Below are positions 27,550 through 35,903 of a stretch of 64,000 nucleotides of DNA, one piece after another. The notes below the pieces were generated by a model that saw nothing but the letters and a program-made list of their open reading frames with translations, searched no databases and was not told where the DNA came from. How positions within the stretch are numbered: the stretch's first letter is position 1; every line of letters starts with the position of its first letter. Position numbers and translations under genes: made by a program. Origin of the DNA: Nocardia cyriacigeorgica (GTDB taxonomy: Bacteria; Actinomycetota; Actinomycetes; Mycobacteriales; Mycobacteriaceae); the NCBI RefSeq assembly GCF_005863245.1, contig NZ_VBUT01000003.1:310001-374000 (forward strand), given 5' to 3'.

Positions 27550-27589
27550 GCACTGGGCCGGGATGCGGCGCGGACGGAAGGCAGGCGAG

Positions 27590-28363
27590 GTGGGCGAGAC
27601 CGAGGCGAAGGCCGGACGGCGCACGGTTGTGATCACCGGCGCGTCGCGTGGCATCGGCGCCGAGACGGCCCGGGTGCTGGCCGCGGGCGGTGACCACGTC
27701 GTCATCAATTTCCGTGAGAAGCGCAAGCGGGCCGACGCCCTCGCGGCCGAGATCATCGCCGCCGGTGGTTCCGCCTCGACCGTGGGCGCCGACATCTGCG
27801 ATGAGGCGTCCGCGCAGGCCATGATCGATGAGGTGGTGCGGCGGCACGGGCAGGTGGACGTGCTGGTGCTCAATGCCTCGGGCGGGCTCGAACGCGGTGC
27901 CGCACCGGACTACCCGATGACCATCAACCGTGACGCGCAAGTGCGACTGGTGCGCTCGGCGCTACCGCATATGCCCGCCGGGTCCCGGATCGTGTTCGTC
28001 ACCAGCCATCAGGCGCACTTCCATGGCCGTAAGCCGGTGCCGGCCGACTACGAGCCCATCGCGGCGAGCAAACGCGCCGGTGAGGACGCGTTGCGCGCGA
28101 TGATCCCGGAACTGGCCGAGCGCGGGATCCGGCTGCTGGTGGTGTCCGGGGACATGATCGACGGCACCATCATCGTGCGGCTGCTGGAGCGGCGCGACCC
28201 GGCGGCGGTCTCGGCGCGCCGAGATCAGGCCGAGCTGCCGACGATCGCCGAATTCGCCGAGGCGGTCGCGGCGGCGGCCTCGAGCACCGCGACGTCCGGG
28301 ACCACCACCTACGTCGGCGGACCGGACTACCTGACCGGCGGACCGGAGCGCGTGTCCGCCTGA
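27590..28363 (+). CDS. SDR-fold oxidoreductase with an atypical active site
   Basis: A 257-residue short-chain dehydrogenase-like protein. The dinucleotide-binding loop TGASRGIG follows 12 residues of tail; NADP preference is suggested by NFREKRKRAD after strand 2. The NAG-type motif reads NASGG. At the active site the usual YxASK is IAASK (YEPIAASKRAGEDAL): the Lys is present but Ile stands where Tyr is expected, and a Tyr lies three residues earlier. The Ser position is in FVTSHQAHF. GTG 27590 has GGAAGG about 8 bases upstream; ATG 27563 would add nine residues. Substrate unknown; probably controlled by the divergent HxlR protein. Confidence 0.85.
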   Translation: MGETEAKAGRRTVVITGASRGIGAETARVLAAGGDHVVINFREKRKRADALAAEIIAAGGSASTVGADICDEASAQAMIDEVVRRHGQVDVLVLNASGGLERGAAPDYPMTINRDAQVRLVRSALPHMPAGSRIVFVTSHQAHFHGRKPVPADYEPIAASKRAGEDALRAMIPELAERGIRLLVVSGDMIDGTIIVRLLERRDPAAVSARRDQAELPTIAEFAEAVAAAASSTATSGTTTYVGGPDYLTGGPERVSA

Positions 28364-28398
28364 ACCGCTGCCGGAAACCGGCGAATCGGGCGGCTCGC

Positions 28399-28416
28399 GG
28401 TTCGGTGACACCGAGA
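28399..28416. repeat. 18-bp motif also found at 35243-35260
   Basis: GGTTCGGTGACACCGAGA occurs here and again at 35243-35260, identical over 18 bp, both times between genes. Its core CGGTG-A-CACCG is a perfect palindrome. It lies about 130 bp before a DUF4254 gene. Confidence 0.6.
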
Positions 28417-28544
28417 GTTGCGGAAAACGGTGACGGCTGCCGGGAAGTGGTGGACGCTATCGGGGTGAACGGTGCAGCGGGTCCGGGGCAGCGGCGACAG
28501 CCGGGGCCCGGCTCGCTACTGCGCCGCGCGGGCGCGAGGGTGCG

Positions 28545-28979
28545 GTGGTCGTGGTGATCCCGAGTAAAGAGCTGGTGCTCGCCGCCTGCCGCGGGCTGCC
28601 GCACGCTGATCACCCGATGCTCGACGCCGCAGGCGAGCTCACTCAACTGCACGAGCAACGCGAGCGCACCCCCGTGAGCGCCCTGGCGAAGCTGGACCGC
28701 AGGCGCGGTCAGCTGGTGCGGGCCATCGACCGCTGGGTGACGCTGGCGACGCCGATCCCGCACGGTTCGGCCCGGCTGCATTCGGAGACCGTCGGCAGCA
28801 TCGTCGACCGCATGGCGCAGCTGACCGTCCAGGCCTTCGTGGCCTCGGCGCACGCTCCCGACACCGTGTACTACGACGCGTGGGTGCGTCTGCACGAGGT
28901 GGCCGACAGCTACCAGGACCTCATCATCGAAGTGCTCGACGGCAACCGCCGACTGCCCGACGCGGCGGGGGAGTGGTGA
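28545..28979 (+). CDS. DUF4254 family protein
   Basis: A 144-residue all-helical soluble protein of the DUF4254 family (function unknown). The characteristic central block is ARLHSETVGSIVDRMAQLTVQAF, with ERTPVSALAKLDRRRGQLVRAIDRWV before it and LHEVADSYQDLIIEVLDGNRRLPD at the end. GTG 28545 has GAGGG 4-8 bases upstream; GTG 28551 is possible. A second member of the family lies at 39367-39810, and the two share the ET/ES-G-x-(I/V)-D-R-M-A core and the RRLP ending. It is tail-to-tail with the ImmA-like gene (13 bp apart). Confidence 0.85.
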   Translation: MVVVIPSKELVLAACRGLPHADHPMLDAAGELTQLHEQRERTPVSALAKLDRRRGQLVRAIDRWVTLATPIPHGSARLHSETVGSIVDRMAQLTVQAFVASAHAPDTVYYDAWVRLHEVADSYQDLIIEVLDGNRRLPDAAGEW

Positions 28980-28992
28980 GCGGAGGCCGCAG

Positions 28993-29490
28993 CTAACGAC
29001 CGCGGCCGAACAACCGGAACGAGCGTTGCTTGCGACGCGGCAGCGTCGCGTACACCATGGTCATTTCCGCGAACACCCCGGCGTCGCGTTCGCGCTCGGG
29101 GCCGAAATCGTCGCGGCCGAGCACATGCGCGACGGCGCCGGGCGACATCGACGACACCACCGAGGCCAGCGCCGGGGACAGTTCCGCGGCGGGCCCGTCC
29201 AGGTCGCCGTGCCCGAGCAGCATATGACCGACGGCGTGCAACACGATGTGCTCGGCATTGCGCCCCGATGCCGCCGCGTCGTAGACGATGATGTCGTCGT
29301 ATTTGCGCGCGATCCACAGCCCGTTGCCGCCGCAACCGATATCGGCCAGGGCCGACCGATGGACGGGCTGCAACGACAGCGGCCTGCTCCGGTAGGCGGC
29401 CACCTGAGCGAGGTAGGCGTTCAGGTCCCACGGGTGCGGCAGCGGTACCGTCCGCGCCGCCTCACCCAACCGGGCTTCCATGCTGTTCAT
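28993..29490 (-). CDS. ImmA/IrrE-like protein with an altered HExxH
   Basis: A 165-residue protein that looks like an ImmA/IrrE-type metalloprotease: after an N-terminal stretch (WDLNAYLAQVAAYRSRPLSLQPV) comes ADIGCGGNGLWIARKYDDIIVYDAAASGRNAEHIVLHAVGHMLLGH. In the family the last part is HExxH with a third ligand after it; here it reads HAVGH, so both zinc His remain but the catalytic Glu is Ala. The C-terminal part holds acidic FGPERERDAGVFAEMTMVYA, a possible third ligand Glu. ATG 29490 or 29481. Related Nocardia/mycobacterial proteins follow XRE regulators; here no HTH partner is adjacent. Confidence 0.72.
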   Translation of the reverse strand: MNSMEARLGEAARTVPLPHPWDLNAYLAQVAAYRSRPLSLQPVHRSALADIGCGGNGLWIARKYDDIIVYDAAASGRNAEHIVLHAVGHMLLGHGDLDGPAAELSPALASVVSSMSPGAVAHVLGRDDFGPERERDAGVFAEMTMVYATLPRRKQRSFRLFGRGR

Positions 29491-29765
29491 CGCCGAACAC
29501 GTTACCGATCCGGACTTGTCCCGTCACCTTCGTGGCGGGCTCGCGCACGTCTGGCACGCCGAACATCTGCGGCTTCGAAACCGCTGGGCAGAAGCGGATT
29601 TCGGGTGGTGATCACACTGCGCCGAAGCGTCGTGCAGGCCGTCGTCGGCACGCGGGCAGTGGGAATTCACACGCCCGGACCGATGCGTCCACCACGCCGT
29701 GACCGCGAAGTGATGGCCGCGGGCGCCCGAACGGAGGACGATGAGCGAGTGTCGAGCACAGGACC

Positions 29766-30587
29766 GTGCTGGTGAGCGCGCCGACCGGGATCCGGACGGC
29801 GGCGCATCCGGGCGCCGTCCGGCAGTGGTGGGTGCTCACCCGCCGCCTGATCCGGCCGTCCTGGCGCAACGGCGAGCTGCTGACCGCGGTGCTCGCGCCG
29901 ACGGTGTTCACCCTCGGCTTCTATGTCCCGCTGAACCTGGTGATGAGCTTCTACGGCCACGGACTCAGCAGTTACGCGCAGTTCCTGATGCCGATGATCG
30001 TGATGCAGTCGGTGGCCTTCTGCGCCGGCTCGGCGGCACTGCGGGCGGCCACCGATGCCCGTGACGGTTTGGACGCCCGATTCGGTTCCATGCCGATCGC
30101 CGCGGCGGTGCCGCTGGCCGCGCGGATGGCGGCGGCGCTGTACCGCACCGCGGTGTCGCTGGCCGCGGCGGTGGTGTGTGGCACGGTGATCGGGTTCCGG
30201 TTCTACGGCAGCTGGTGGCACACGGCAGGTTTCGTCGTGCTGGCCCTGCTGATCGCGGCGGCGTTCGCGCTCGGCGCGGACTGGCTGGGCCGGCTCACCC
30301 GCAACCCGGAGGCGACCACTCAGTTCCTGGTGTTGCCGCAGTTGATCCTGGGGATGGTGTCGACGGGATTCGCCCCGGCCGAGCAATTCCCGTCCTGGAT
30401 CCAGGGTTTCGCCACCTACCAGCCGATCTCCCGGTTCATCGACGCCCTGCGCGCCCTCGCGGGTGACTCCACCGCCAACGCGGGCGCGGTGGACTGGCCG
30501 ACCATGGGGCCGGCGCTGGCCTGGGTTTGCGGGTTGATGCTGGTCTTCGGCAGCCTGGCCGTCGCGGAATCGGTGCGCAGGCGATGA
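29766..30587 (+). CDS. ABC-2 type transporter permease, first of a pair
   Basis: A 273-residue integral membrane protein with the six-helix ABC-2 (DrrB-like) layout: LTRRLIRPSWRNGELLTAVLAPTVFTLGFYVPLN, the YAQFLMPMIVMQSVAFC helix, DARDGLDARFGSMPIAAAVPLAARM (the typical cytoplasmic coupling stretch) and LPQLILGMVSTGFAPAEQFPSWIQGFATYQPISRFIDALRAL. Start GTG 29766 or GTG 29772. It is coupled to the next gene through an ATGA overlap (30584-30587). There is no ATP-binding protein gene on either side, so the ATPase must be encoded elsewhere. The gap 29491-29765 shows nothing else. Confidence 0.88.
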   Translation: MLVSAPTGIRTAAHPGAVRQWWVLTRRLIRPSWRNGELLTAVLAPTVFTLGFYVPLNLVMSFYGHGLSSYAQFLMPMIVMQSVAFCAGSAALRAATDARDGLDARFGSMPIAAAVPLAARMAAALYRTAVSLAAAVVCGTVIGFRFYGSWWHTAGFVVLALLIAAAFALGADWLGRLTRNPEATTQFLVLPQLILGMVSTGFAPAEQFPSWIQGFATYQPISRFIDALRALAGDSTANAGAVDWPTMGPALAWVCGLMLVFGSLAVAESVRRR

Positions 30588-31417
30588 CCACCGCGACGCC
30601 GGAGCCCACCCGGGTACACGAGCTGCCCAGGATCAGCGAATCCACCGAGTCGCTGCGCCGGGTGGTGCCGCAAACGCTGATCCAGACCCAGCGGCTGCTG
30701 CTGCGCTGGTGGCGTGATCCGCTCACGCTCATGCAGTCGCTGCTGTTCCCGGCGTTGCTGCTGGTGATATTGCAGACCGTGCTCGGACGCCAGATCTCGG
30801 CGTTCTCCGGTGCCAGCGCGCTCTACGGCTCGGTGCCGATGGTGGCGCTGGTCGGGGTGATGTCGGGTTCGCTGGCCGGGGCGATCACTCTCGGCCGCGA
30901 ACGCGACGCCGGGCTGCTGGCCCGATTCTGGGTGCTTCCGGTGCACCGGGCCTCCGGTCTCGCGGCCCGCATCGTTGCCGAAGGTGTTCGCATCCTGACC
31001 TGCACGGTGGTGCTGTTCGCGGTGGGGGTGGCGCTGGGATTCCGGTTCGAGCAGGGCTTCGCGGCGGCGGTGGCGCTGCTGGGGGTGCCGCTGTTGTTCG
31101 GGCTCGCCTTCGCCACCGTGGTCACCACCGTCGCGGTGTTCGGTGCGAGAACGGCGGTGGTGGAGGCGATCTCGCTGGGCTCGTCGATGATGATGTTCTT
31201 CAGCACCGGTTTCGTGCCGTTGGCCGCCTATCCCGGCTGGGCGCGCCCGATCGTCGAGTACCAGCCGATGAGCCACGCCATCAACGCGATGCGCGGGCTG
31301 TCGCTGGGCGGGCCGGTGCGCGAACCACTGCTGGCGACGCTGGCCTGGTCGGTGGGCGCGATCGTGGTGTTCGCGATCCCCGCGGCGATCGGCTACCGCC
31401 GGGCCAGCAGGCGTTAG
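30584..31417 (+). CDS. ABC-2 type transporter permease, second of a pair
   Basis: A 277-residue paralogous ABC-2 permease: cytoplasmic N terminus ending TLIQTQRLLLRWWRDPLTLMQSLLFPALLLVILQTVLG, then SGSLAGAITLGRERDAGLLARFWVLPVHRASGLAARIVAEG and the ABC-2 signature FFSTGFVPLAAYPGWARPIVEYQPMSHAINAMRGL. ATG 30584 overlaps the preceding stop. Two-permease systems of this kind (daunorubicin DrrB/DrrC type) export drugs or lipids with a separate DrrA-like ATPase. Its stop overlaps tail-to-tail with the XRE gene by four bases. Confidence 0.88.
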   Translation: MTTATPEPTRVHELPRISESTESLRRVVPQTLIQTQRLLLRWWRDPLTLMQSLLFPALLLVILQTVLGRQISAFSGASALYGSVPMVALVGVMSGSLAGAITLGRERDAGLLARFWVLPVHRASGLAARIVAEGVRILTCTVVLFAVGVALGFRFEQGFAAAVALLGVPLLFGLAFATVVTTVAVFGARTAVVEAISLGSSMMMFFSTGFVPLAAYPGWARPIVEYQPMSHAINAMRGLSLGGPVREPLLATLAWSVGAIVVFAIPAAIGYRRASRR

Positions 31418-32274
31418 CTCAGGGCGCTCGCGGCCTCGGAGATCAGCGCGGCCGAATCGCGTGGGCTCAACGCCATGGCGCGCAGCTGATCGAAGATGAC
31501 GCCGAAGCGCCGGATCTCGTTGTGCCCCTCGATCAGCGCGTCGCCCGCGATGCCCTCGACATACACCAGTTCCGGATCGGCCGGATCGTGGAAGTCCAGC
31601 AGGGTGAACGCACCGGCCATGCCCGGATGGGCGCCCGCGTCGAACGGCAGGATCTGCAGGATCACGTTCTTCTTCAACACTTCTTCCAGCAGCCGGTGCA
31701 GCTGCCCGCGCATGATCTCCGGTCCGCCGACCACCCGCCGGATCGCGGCCTCGTCCAGCACCACCCACAGCTCCAGCGGATCGTCCTTGGTGAGGACCGC
31801 GGCACGGTCCATCCGGGCGCGGGCCCGGCGCTCCATCACCGCGGCGTCGACCTTGGGCATGGTCGTGTCGATGACCGCCAGCGCGTACTGCTCGGTCTGC
31901 AACAGTCCCGGCACATAGGAGGTCTGGTAGTGCCGCGCCGACAGCGCCACGGACTCGAAATTGATATAGGCCGCATAGACTTCGGTGAGACTGGCCTCGT
32001 ACGGCCGCGACATCCCCGGCTTCTGCGCATCGCTCAGCAATTCCAGCGCGTCCTTGCGGCGAGCCTCGTCGACGCCGTACAGGTCGAGCATCGTCAGCAG
32101 GGTGCGCCGTTGCGGCCGCGCCTGCGCGCGCTCGATCCGGTACAGCGTGGTCACGTTGATCCCGGTCTTGGCGCTGACCTCTTCCTTGGTGAGATTCGCC
32201 TGCTCACGCATCTCGGTCAGCAGCACCGACAGCCGCCGCAGGCCCGCGGTGAGGATGGTGCGCTTGCCCGCCAT
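31414..32274 (-). CDS. XRE-family regulator with DUF5753 domain
   Basis: A 286-residue protein with an N-terminal helix-turn-helix (LTKEEVSAKTGINVTTLYRIERAQARPQRRTLLTMLDLYGV, about 28-68) and a C-terminal DUF5753 domain: Y-E-A-S-L-T-E-V-Y, YQTSYVPGLLQTEQYALAV, RRARARMDRAAVL, LWVVLDEAAIRRVVGG, QILPFDAGAHPGM and FTLLDFHDPADPELVYVEG. Such regulators are abundant in Streptomyces and Nocardia and usually sit next to a small DUF397 gene; none is found here within about 200 bp. ATG 32274. The gap 32275-32483 contains no gene. Confidence 0.92.
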   Translation of the reverse strand: MAGKRTILTAGLRRLSVLLTEMREQANLTKEEVSAKTGINVTTLYRIERAQARPQRRTLLTMLDLYGVDEARRKDALELLSDAQKPGMSRPYEASLTEVYAAYINFESVALSARHYQTSYVPGLLQTEQYALAVIDTTMPKVDAAVMERRARARMDRAAVLTKDDPLELWVVLDEAAIRRVVGGPEIMRGQLHRLLEEVLKKNVILQILPFDAGAHPGMAGAFTLLDFHDPADPELVYVEGIAGDALIEGHNEIRRFGVIFDQLRAMALSPRDSAALISEAASALS

Positions 32275-32483
32275 GACAACCCCTTCACTGCGCGGCCGCC
32301 CGCGGTCGCGTCATCGTTCCCGGCTCGTGGCGCGTCCGGCACCCACCGGGCTCAGCCCGTCCGCCGCCGATACCAGACGCGTATTGTCTCGAATCTACGA
32401 CGTCGGAAGCGGTTCTACGAGCGGATGGGGAAGATACGGCGTACGGATCCGCGAGGCGGCCCGCTGCTGCGGCAGTGTCGGGT

Positions 32484-33176
32484 TCAGCTGCGCGGCACCA
32501 GGCCGGGCCGGTGATTCGGCGCCGCCACGTCGCCGGTATGGCCGGCCAGCAGCTCGGCGAACGGCGCGGGTGTGGCGAGAGTGTTCCCCGAGTGGCGTTG
32601 CCTGCGTGGTTGCTCCGGCACGAATCCGGCGACGGCGTTCTGTTCGGCGACGACGAGCGTCGCGAATTCCACCGCCGCCCGGCGCACCCGCTCGGCGAGC
32701 CCGGTCGATCCGAAATCCTCGGTGGCCGCGAAGATTCCGGTGGGCGTGACAACGGCGCGCAGATAGGTGAACAGCGGGCGCATGGCGTGGTCGAGCACCA
32801 GCGAATGCCGCGGGGTGCCCGCTGTGGCCGCGATCAGCACCGGCATGCCGTTGAGCGCTTCCGGATCGAGGACGTCGATGAACATCTTGAACAGGCCGCT
32901 GTAGCTCGCGGCGAATACCGGCGTGACGGCGATGACGCCGTCGGCGGCCGACACCTTCGCCCTGACCTCGGCGATCGCGGCCGTCGGCAGTCCACCGGTG
33001 ATGGTGGTGGTCGCCAACTCGGTGGCCAGCTCACGCAGTTCGACCACCTCGAACTCGACGGCCTCACCGCGCGCGGTCACCGCGGCCGCGACGGCGTCGG
33101 CCAGCTGATCGGCCAGCAGCCTGCTCGACGACGGCTGCGACAGCCCGGCGGTGAGCACCACGACTCGTCGTGTCAT
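32484..33176 (-). CDS. NADPH-dependent FMN reductase (CE1759 family)
   Basis: A 230-residue flavodoxin-fold enzyme (MTRRVVVLTAGLSQPSSSRLLADQLADAV, the phosphate loop; then GVIAVTPVFAASYSGLFKMFIDVLDPEALNGMPVLIAATAGTPRHSLVLDHAMRPLFTYLRA). It should reduce FMN with NAD(P)H for the monooxygenase encoded directly upstream; the two form a two-component pair. ATG 33176 lies 4 bp after the LLM stop. The C-terminal 45 residues (from EQPRRQRHSGN) are an unconserved tail. Confidence 0.9.
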   Translation of the reverse strand: MTRRVVVLTAGLSQPSSSRLLADQLADAVAAAVTARGEAVEFEVVELRELATELATTTITGGLPTAAIAEVRAKVSAADGVIAVTPVFAASYSGLFKMFIDVLDPEALNGMPVLIAATAGTPRHSLVLDHAMRPLFTYLRAVVTPTGIFAATEDFGSTGLAERVRRAAVEFATLVVAEQNAVAGFVPEQPRRQRHSGNTLATPAPFAELLAGHTGDVAAPNHRPGLVPRS

Positions 33177-33180
33177 CGCT

Positions 33181-34320
33181 TCACTCCTCGCTCGCGGCGG
33201 CGAGCACGCGTTCGCGCGCGGGCTCGACCAGGTGATGCGGTGCCTGCGGACCGGCCGCCACCAGGCTCGCGTGGGTGGGCGGATCGCTGGGCACGTGCGC
33301 GGGACGGCGCGCCTCGAACTCCCGGCGCAGCGTGGGCACCACCTCGCGACCCAGGATGTCGATCTGCTCCAGCACCACCTCGAGCGGCAGCCCGGCATGG
33401 TCGAGCAGGAACAGCTGACGTTGATAGTCGCCGACGTTGTCGGCGAACCCGAGGGTCCGCTCGATGACCTGCTCGGGGGTGCCGACGGTCAACGGAGTCA
33501 GTTCGGTGAACTCCTCCAGCGACGGGCCGTGCCCGTAGACCGGTGCGTTGTCGAAATAGGGGCGGAAGAACTTCTTGGCCGCGGCCTGGGTCTCGGCCAT
33601 GAACACCTGACCGCCGAGCCCGACGATGGCCTGATCGGCGCCGCCGTGGCCGTAGTGCTCGAAGCGCTGCCGGTACAACGCCACCATCTGCGCGGTGTGC
33701 TCCTTGTTCCAGAAGATGTTGTTGTGGAAGAAGCCGTCACCGTAGTAGGCGGCCTGCTCGGCGATCTCGGGGGAGCGGATCGAGCCGTGCCAGACGAACG
33801 GCGGGGTCCGATCCAGCGGAGCCGGCGTCGAGGTGAAGCCCTGCAGGGGCGTGCGGAACTTGCCCTGCCAGTCGACCTTCGGTTCCCGCCACAGCCTGCG
33901 CAGCAGGTGGTAGTTCTCCACGGCCAGCGCGATGCCGTCGCGGATGTCCTTGCCGAACCACGGATAGACAGGCCCGGTGTTGCCGCGGCCGAGGATCAGG
34001 TCCACTCGGCCGTCGGCCAGGTGCTGCAGCATGGCGTAGTCCTCGGCGATCTTCACCGGATCGTTGGTGGTGATCAGGGTGGTCGCGGTGGACAGCTGCA
34101 GGTTCTGGGTGCGGGCGGCCACATAGCCGAGCATCGTCGTCGGCGAGGACGGCACGAACGGCGGATTGTGGTGCTCACCGGTGGCGAAGACGTCGAGCCC
34201 GGCCTCCTCGGCCTTCAGGGCGATCGCCACCATGGCCTTGATCCGTTCGGCCTCGCTCGGGGCGCGACCGGTCGTTGGGTCGACGGTGACGTCCCCGACA
34301 GTGAAGATTCCGAACTGCAC
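33181..34320 (-). CDS. LLM-class flavin-dependent monooxygenase (CE1758 family)
   Basis: A 379-residue luciferase-like TIM barrel: MQFGIFTVGDVTVDPTTGRAPSEAERIKAM, ATGEHHNPPFVPSSPTTMLGYVAARTQNLQLSTATTLITTNDPVKIAEDYAMLQHLADGRVDLILGRGNTGPVYPWFG, then FVWHGSIRSPEIAEQAAYYGDGFFHNNIFW. It uses reduced FMN delivered by the partner reductase to oxidise an unknown substrate. GTG 34320 is preceded by a strong GGAGGAGG on the minus strand. The pair LLM plus CE1759-type reductase is a common actinobacterial cassette. The last about 40 residues are a divergent tail. Confidence 0.93.
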   Translation of the reverse strand: MQFGIFTVGDVTVDPTTGRAPSEAERIKAMVAIALKAEEAGLDVFATGEHHNPPFVPSSPTTMLGYVAARTQNLQLSTATTLITTNDPVKIAEDYAMLQHLADGRVDLILGRGNTGPVYPWFGKDIRDGIALAVENYHLLRRLWREPKVDWQGKFRTPLQGFTSTPAPLDRTPPFVWHGSIRSPEIAEQAAYYGDGFFHNNIFWNKEHTAQMVALYRQRFEHYGHGGADQAIVGLGGQVFMAETQAAAKKFFRPYFDNAPVYGHGPSLEEFTELTPLTVGTPEQVIERTLGFADNVGDYQRQLFLLDHAGLPLEVVLEQIDILGREVVPTLRREFEARRPAHVPSDPPTHASLVAAGPQAPHHLVEPARERVLAAASEE

Positions 34321-34526
34321 GATGCCCTCCTCCTCTCGTCCACCGAGTTGGTGGACATGGCAACCAAGGGAACGCGGCCGGTAGCCGGGCTATTCCCCGG
34401 CGCTGTACGGCCCGCGCATGCGGTCGACCGCTGCTGTCGGGCCGCCCGTCGAATCGCCCTCTCACCGCCCGAGGGCGCCCCCGACGACGCCCCTGGCCGC
34501 CCGATGCCCGGTGTTAGGGTCGACAC

Positions 34527-35147
34527 ATGAGCATGGCTCGCCGCGAACGACAGGCCCTGGCCGAGGCGATGATCGCCGCCGGACCCGAGGCGCCGACCCT
34601 GTGCGGGGAATGGACCGTCCGAGATCTGGCCGCCCATCTGGTCGTTCGCGAACGCCGCCCGGACGCGGCGCCCGGCATCCTGATCAAGCGGCTGGCCGGC
34701 TACACCGACCGCGTCCAGGCCAAAGCCGCCATCCGCCCGTTCCCGGAACTCATCGACCAGGTCCGTACGGGACCCCCGTGGTGGTCGCCGCTGCGCCCGG
34801 TCGATGCCCTGGTGAACCTGTCCGAGATGTTCATCCATCACGAGGACGTCCGCCGCGCCGGCGACGAATGGGAACCCCGCGAACTCGCCGCCGCCGACCA
34901 GGACCAGCTCTGGAAACTGCTCACCCGCACCGCGCGCATGTCCTACCGCAACTGCCCTGTCGCCGTCGTCCTGGAAACCCCCGACGGCCGCAGAATCACC
35001 GCCCGCGCGGGCAGCGACGAGGTCGTGCTGTGCGGCGAACCCGCCGAACTGCTGCTGCATGCCTTCGGGCGTGATCGGGTGCGGATCGAAGCAGCCGGTG
35101 AGACGGTGGCGGTCGAGGCGGCGTTGACGTGTGATCGGAGTGTGTGA
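34527..35147 (+). CDS. TIGR03085-family putative metal-binding protein
   Basis: A 206-residue protein of the DinB/MDMPI-like superfamily (mycothiol-dependent maleylpyruvate isomerase N-terminal fold), TIGR03085 subgroup. Typical are LCGEWTVRDLAAHLVVRERRPDAAPGI, the metal-ligand block LSEMFIHHEDVRRA (two adjacent His, Glu and Asp) and the C-terminal PAELLLHAFGRD. The superfamily contains mycothiol transferases; the substrate here is unknown. ATG 34527 (MSMARRERQ). It is divergent from the LLM gene; the gap 34321-34526 holds no gene. Confidence 0.9.
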   Translation: MSMARRERQALAEAMIAAGPEAPTLCGEWTVRDLAAHLVVRERRPDAAPGILIKRLAGYTDRVQAKAAIRPFPELIDQVRTGPPWWSPLRPVDALVNLSEMFIHHEDVRRAGDEWEPRELAAADQDQLWKLLTRTARMSYRNCPVAVVLETPDGRRITARAGSDEVVLCGEPAELLLHAFGRDRVRIEAAGETVAVEAALTCDRSV

Positions 35148-35903
35148 GTCACCGCCGTTCTGTAGGTAGAACGTCGTTCGGGTGGTGGTGCCGCGATCGA
35201 GGACGCGTGGCCCCGGCAGGTGGTCGTCCGGCGGTCGCATGTGGTTCGGTGACACCGAGATGAACATCGGTCGGATTCGCCGAAGCCATTGGTTTGCAGG
35301 AACTCTCGACGCTGCCGGATAGTTCCTGCTGGTCGCGCTCGGCTACTGCCGAGTAGCAGAATTCTGGTGCCTGCGGACCCCGCAGATCACGCGCCGAAGG
35401 GGTGAGTTTGTGGCACAATATCTTTCGTGTCTCAGTCTGGCCATAGCAACCTTGCAGCACCGGCGGTGTTGCAAGTTGCCGTGAGTATCCGGACAGTCGA
35501 GCAGAACGCACCGGTGCAGCCCTCCGATACCGAGCTTGCCGAACCGGAACCCCCGGACGGAGCGGATAGCTCCCCGGGACTCGGAGCTGTGAAAGGCCGA
35601 AACTCCTGCGGCCCAACACTATCGGTGCGTTACCACGCCTTGGTCTCGCCCGCCGACACGGCTTGGGGGTGGGTAGCGTAACCGGCCTCTCGGTGATCTC
35701 GCGCCGAAGGCCCGTAGTGCATTGAACTTTCCACAGGTCGATCTTCCGGACGCTGCGCTCGCTGTGACCGGTGGCTTTCGCGCGCGGTGACAGCGCGTTC
35801 GCGAGAGGCGCCGGTCAGGGCCTGTATCCGGCAGGCGGCCTGTTTCATGCCCAGCGGCGTAGACAGGGGCGCTTGGGATCGGAAATGAGAAGAAGGCAGA
35901 GTT
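35148..35903. other. 756-bp stretch without a supportable gene
   Basis: No frame here has a convincing protein. The sequence is less GC-rich than its surroundings, especially around 35400-35470. The 18-bp motif shared with 28399-28416 lies at 35243-35260. An 84-codon frame at 35427-35681 and a 96-codon minus frame at 35630-35920 lack ribosome sites and have random-looking composition. The promoter of the acyl-CoA oxidase-like gene must lie in the right part; AGAAGAAGG at about 35888-35896 is its ribosome site. Confidence 0.5.
35243..35260. repeat. Second copy of the 18-bp motif
   Basis: GGTTCGGTGACACCGAGA, identical to 28399-28416, with the palindromic core CGGTG-A-CACCG. It may be a regulator binding site. 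Confidence 0.6.

Noticed and set aside
30416..31768. 450-codon minus-strand frame opposite the second permease and XRE gene end
   Set aside because: Permease and XRE motifs are clear; the antisense product is His/Arg/Gln-rich with no motif.
35427..35681. 84-codon small ORF in the gap before the acyl-CoA oxidase-like gene
   Set aside because: No ribosome site, random composition and no hydrophobic or motif feature.
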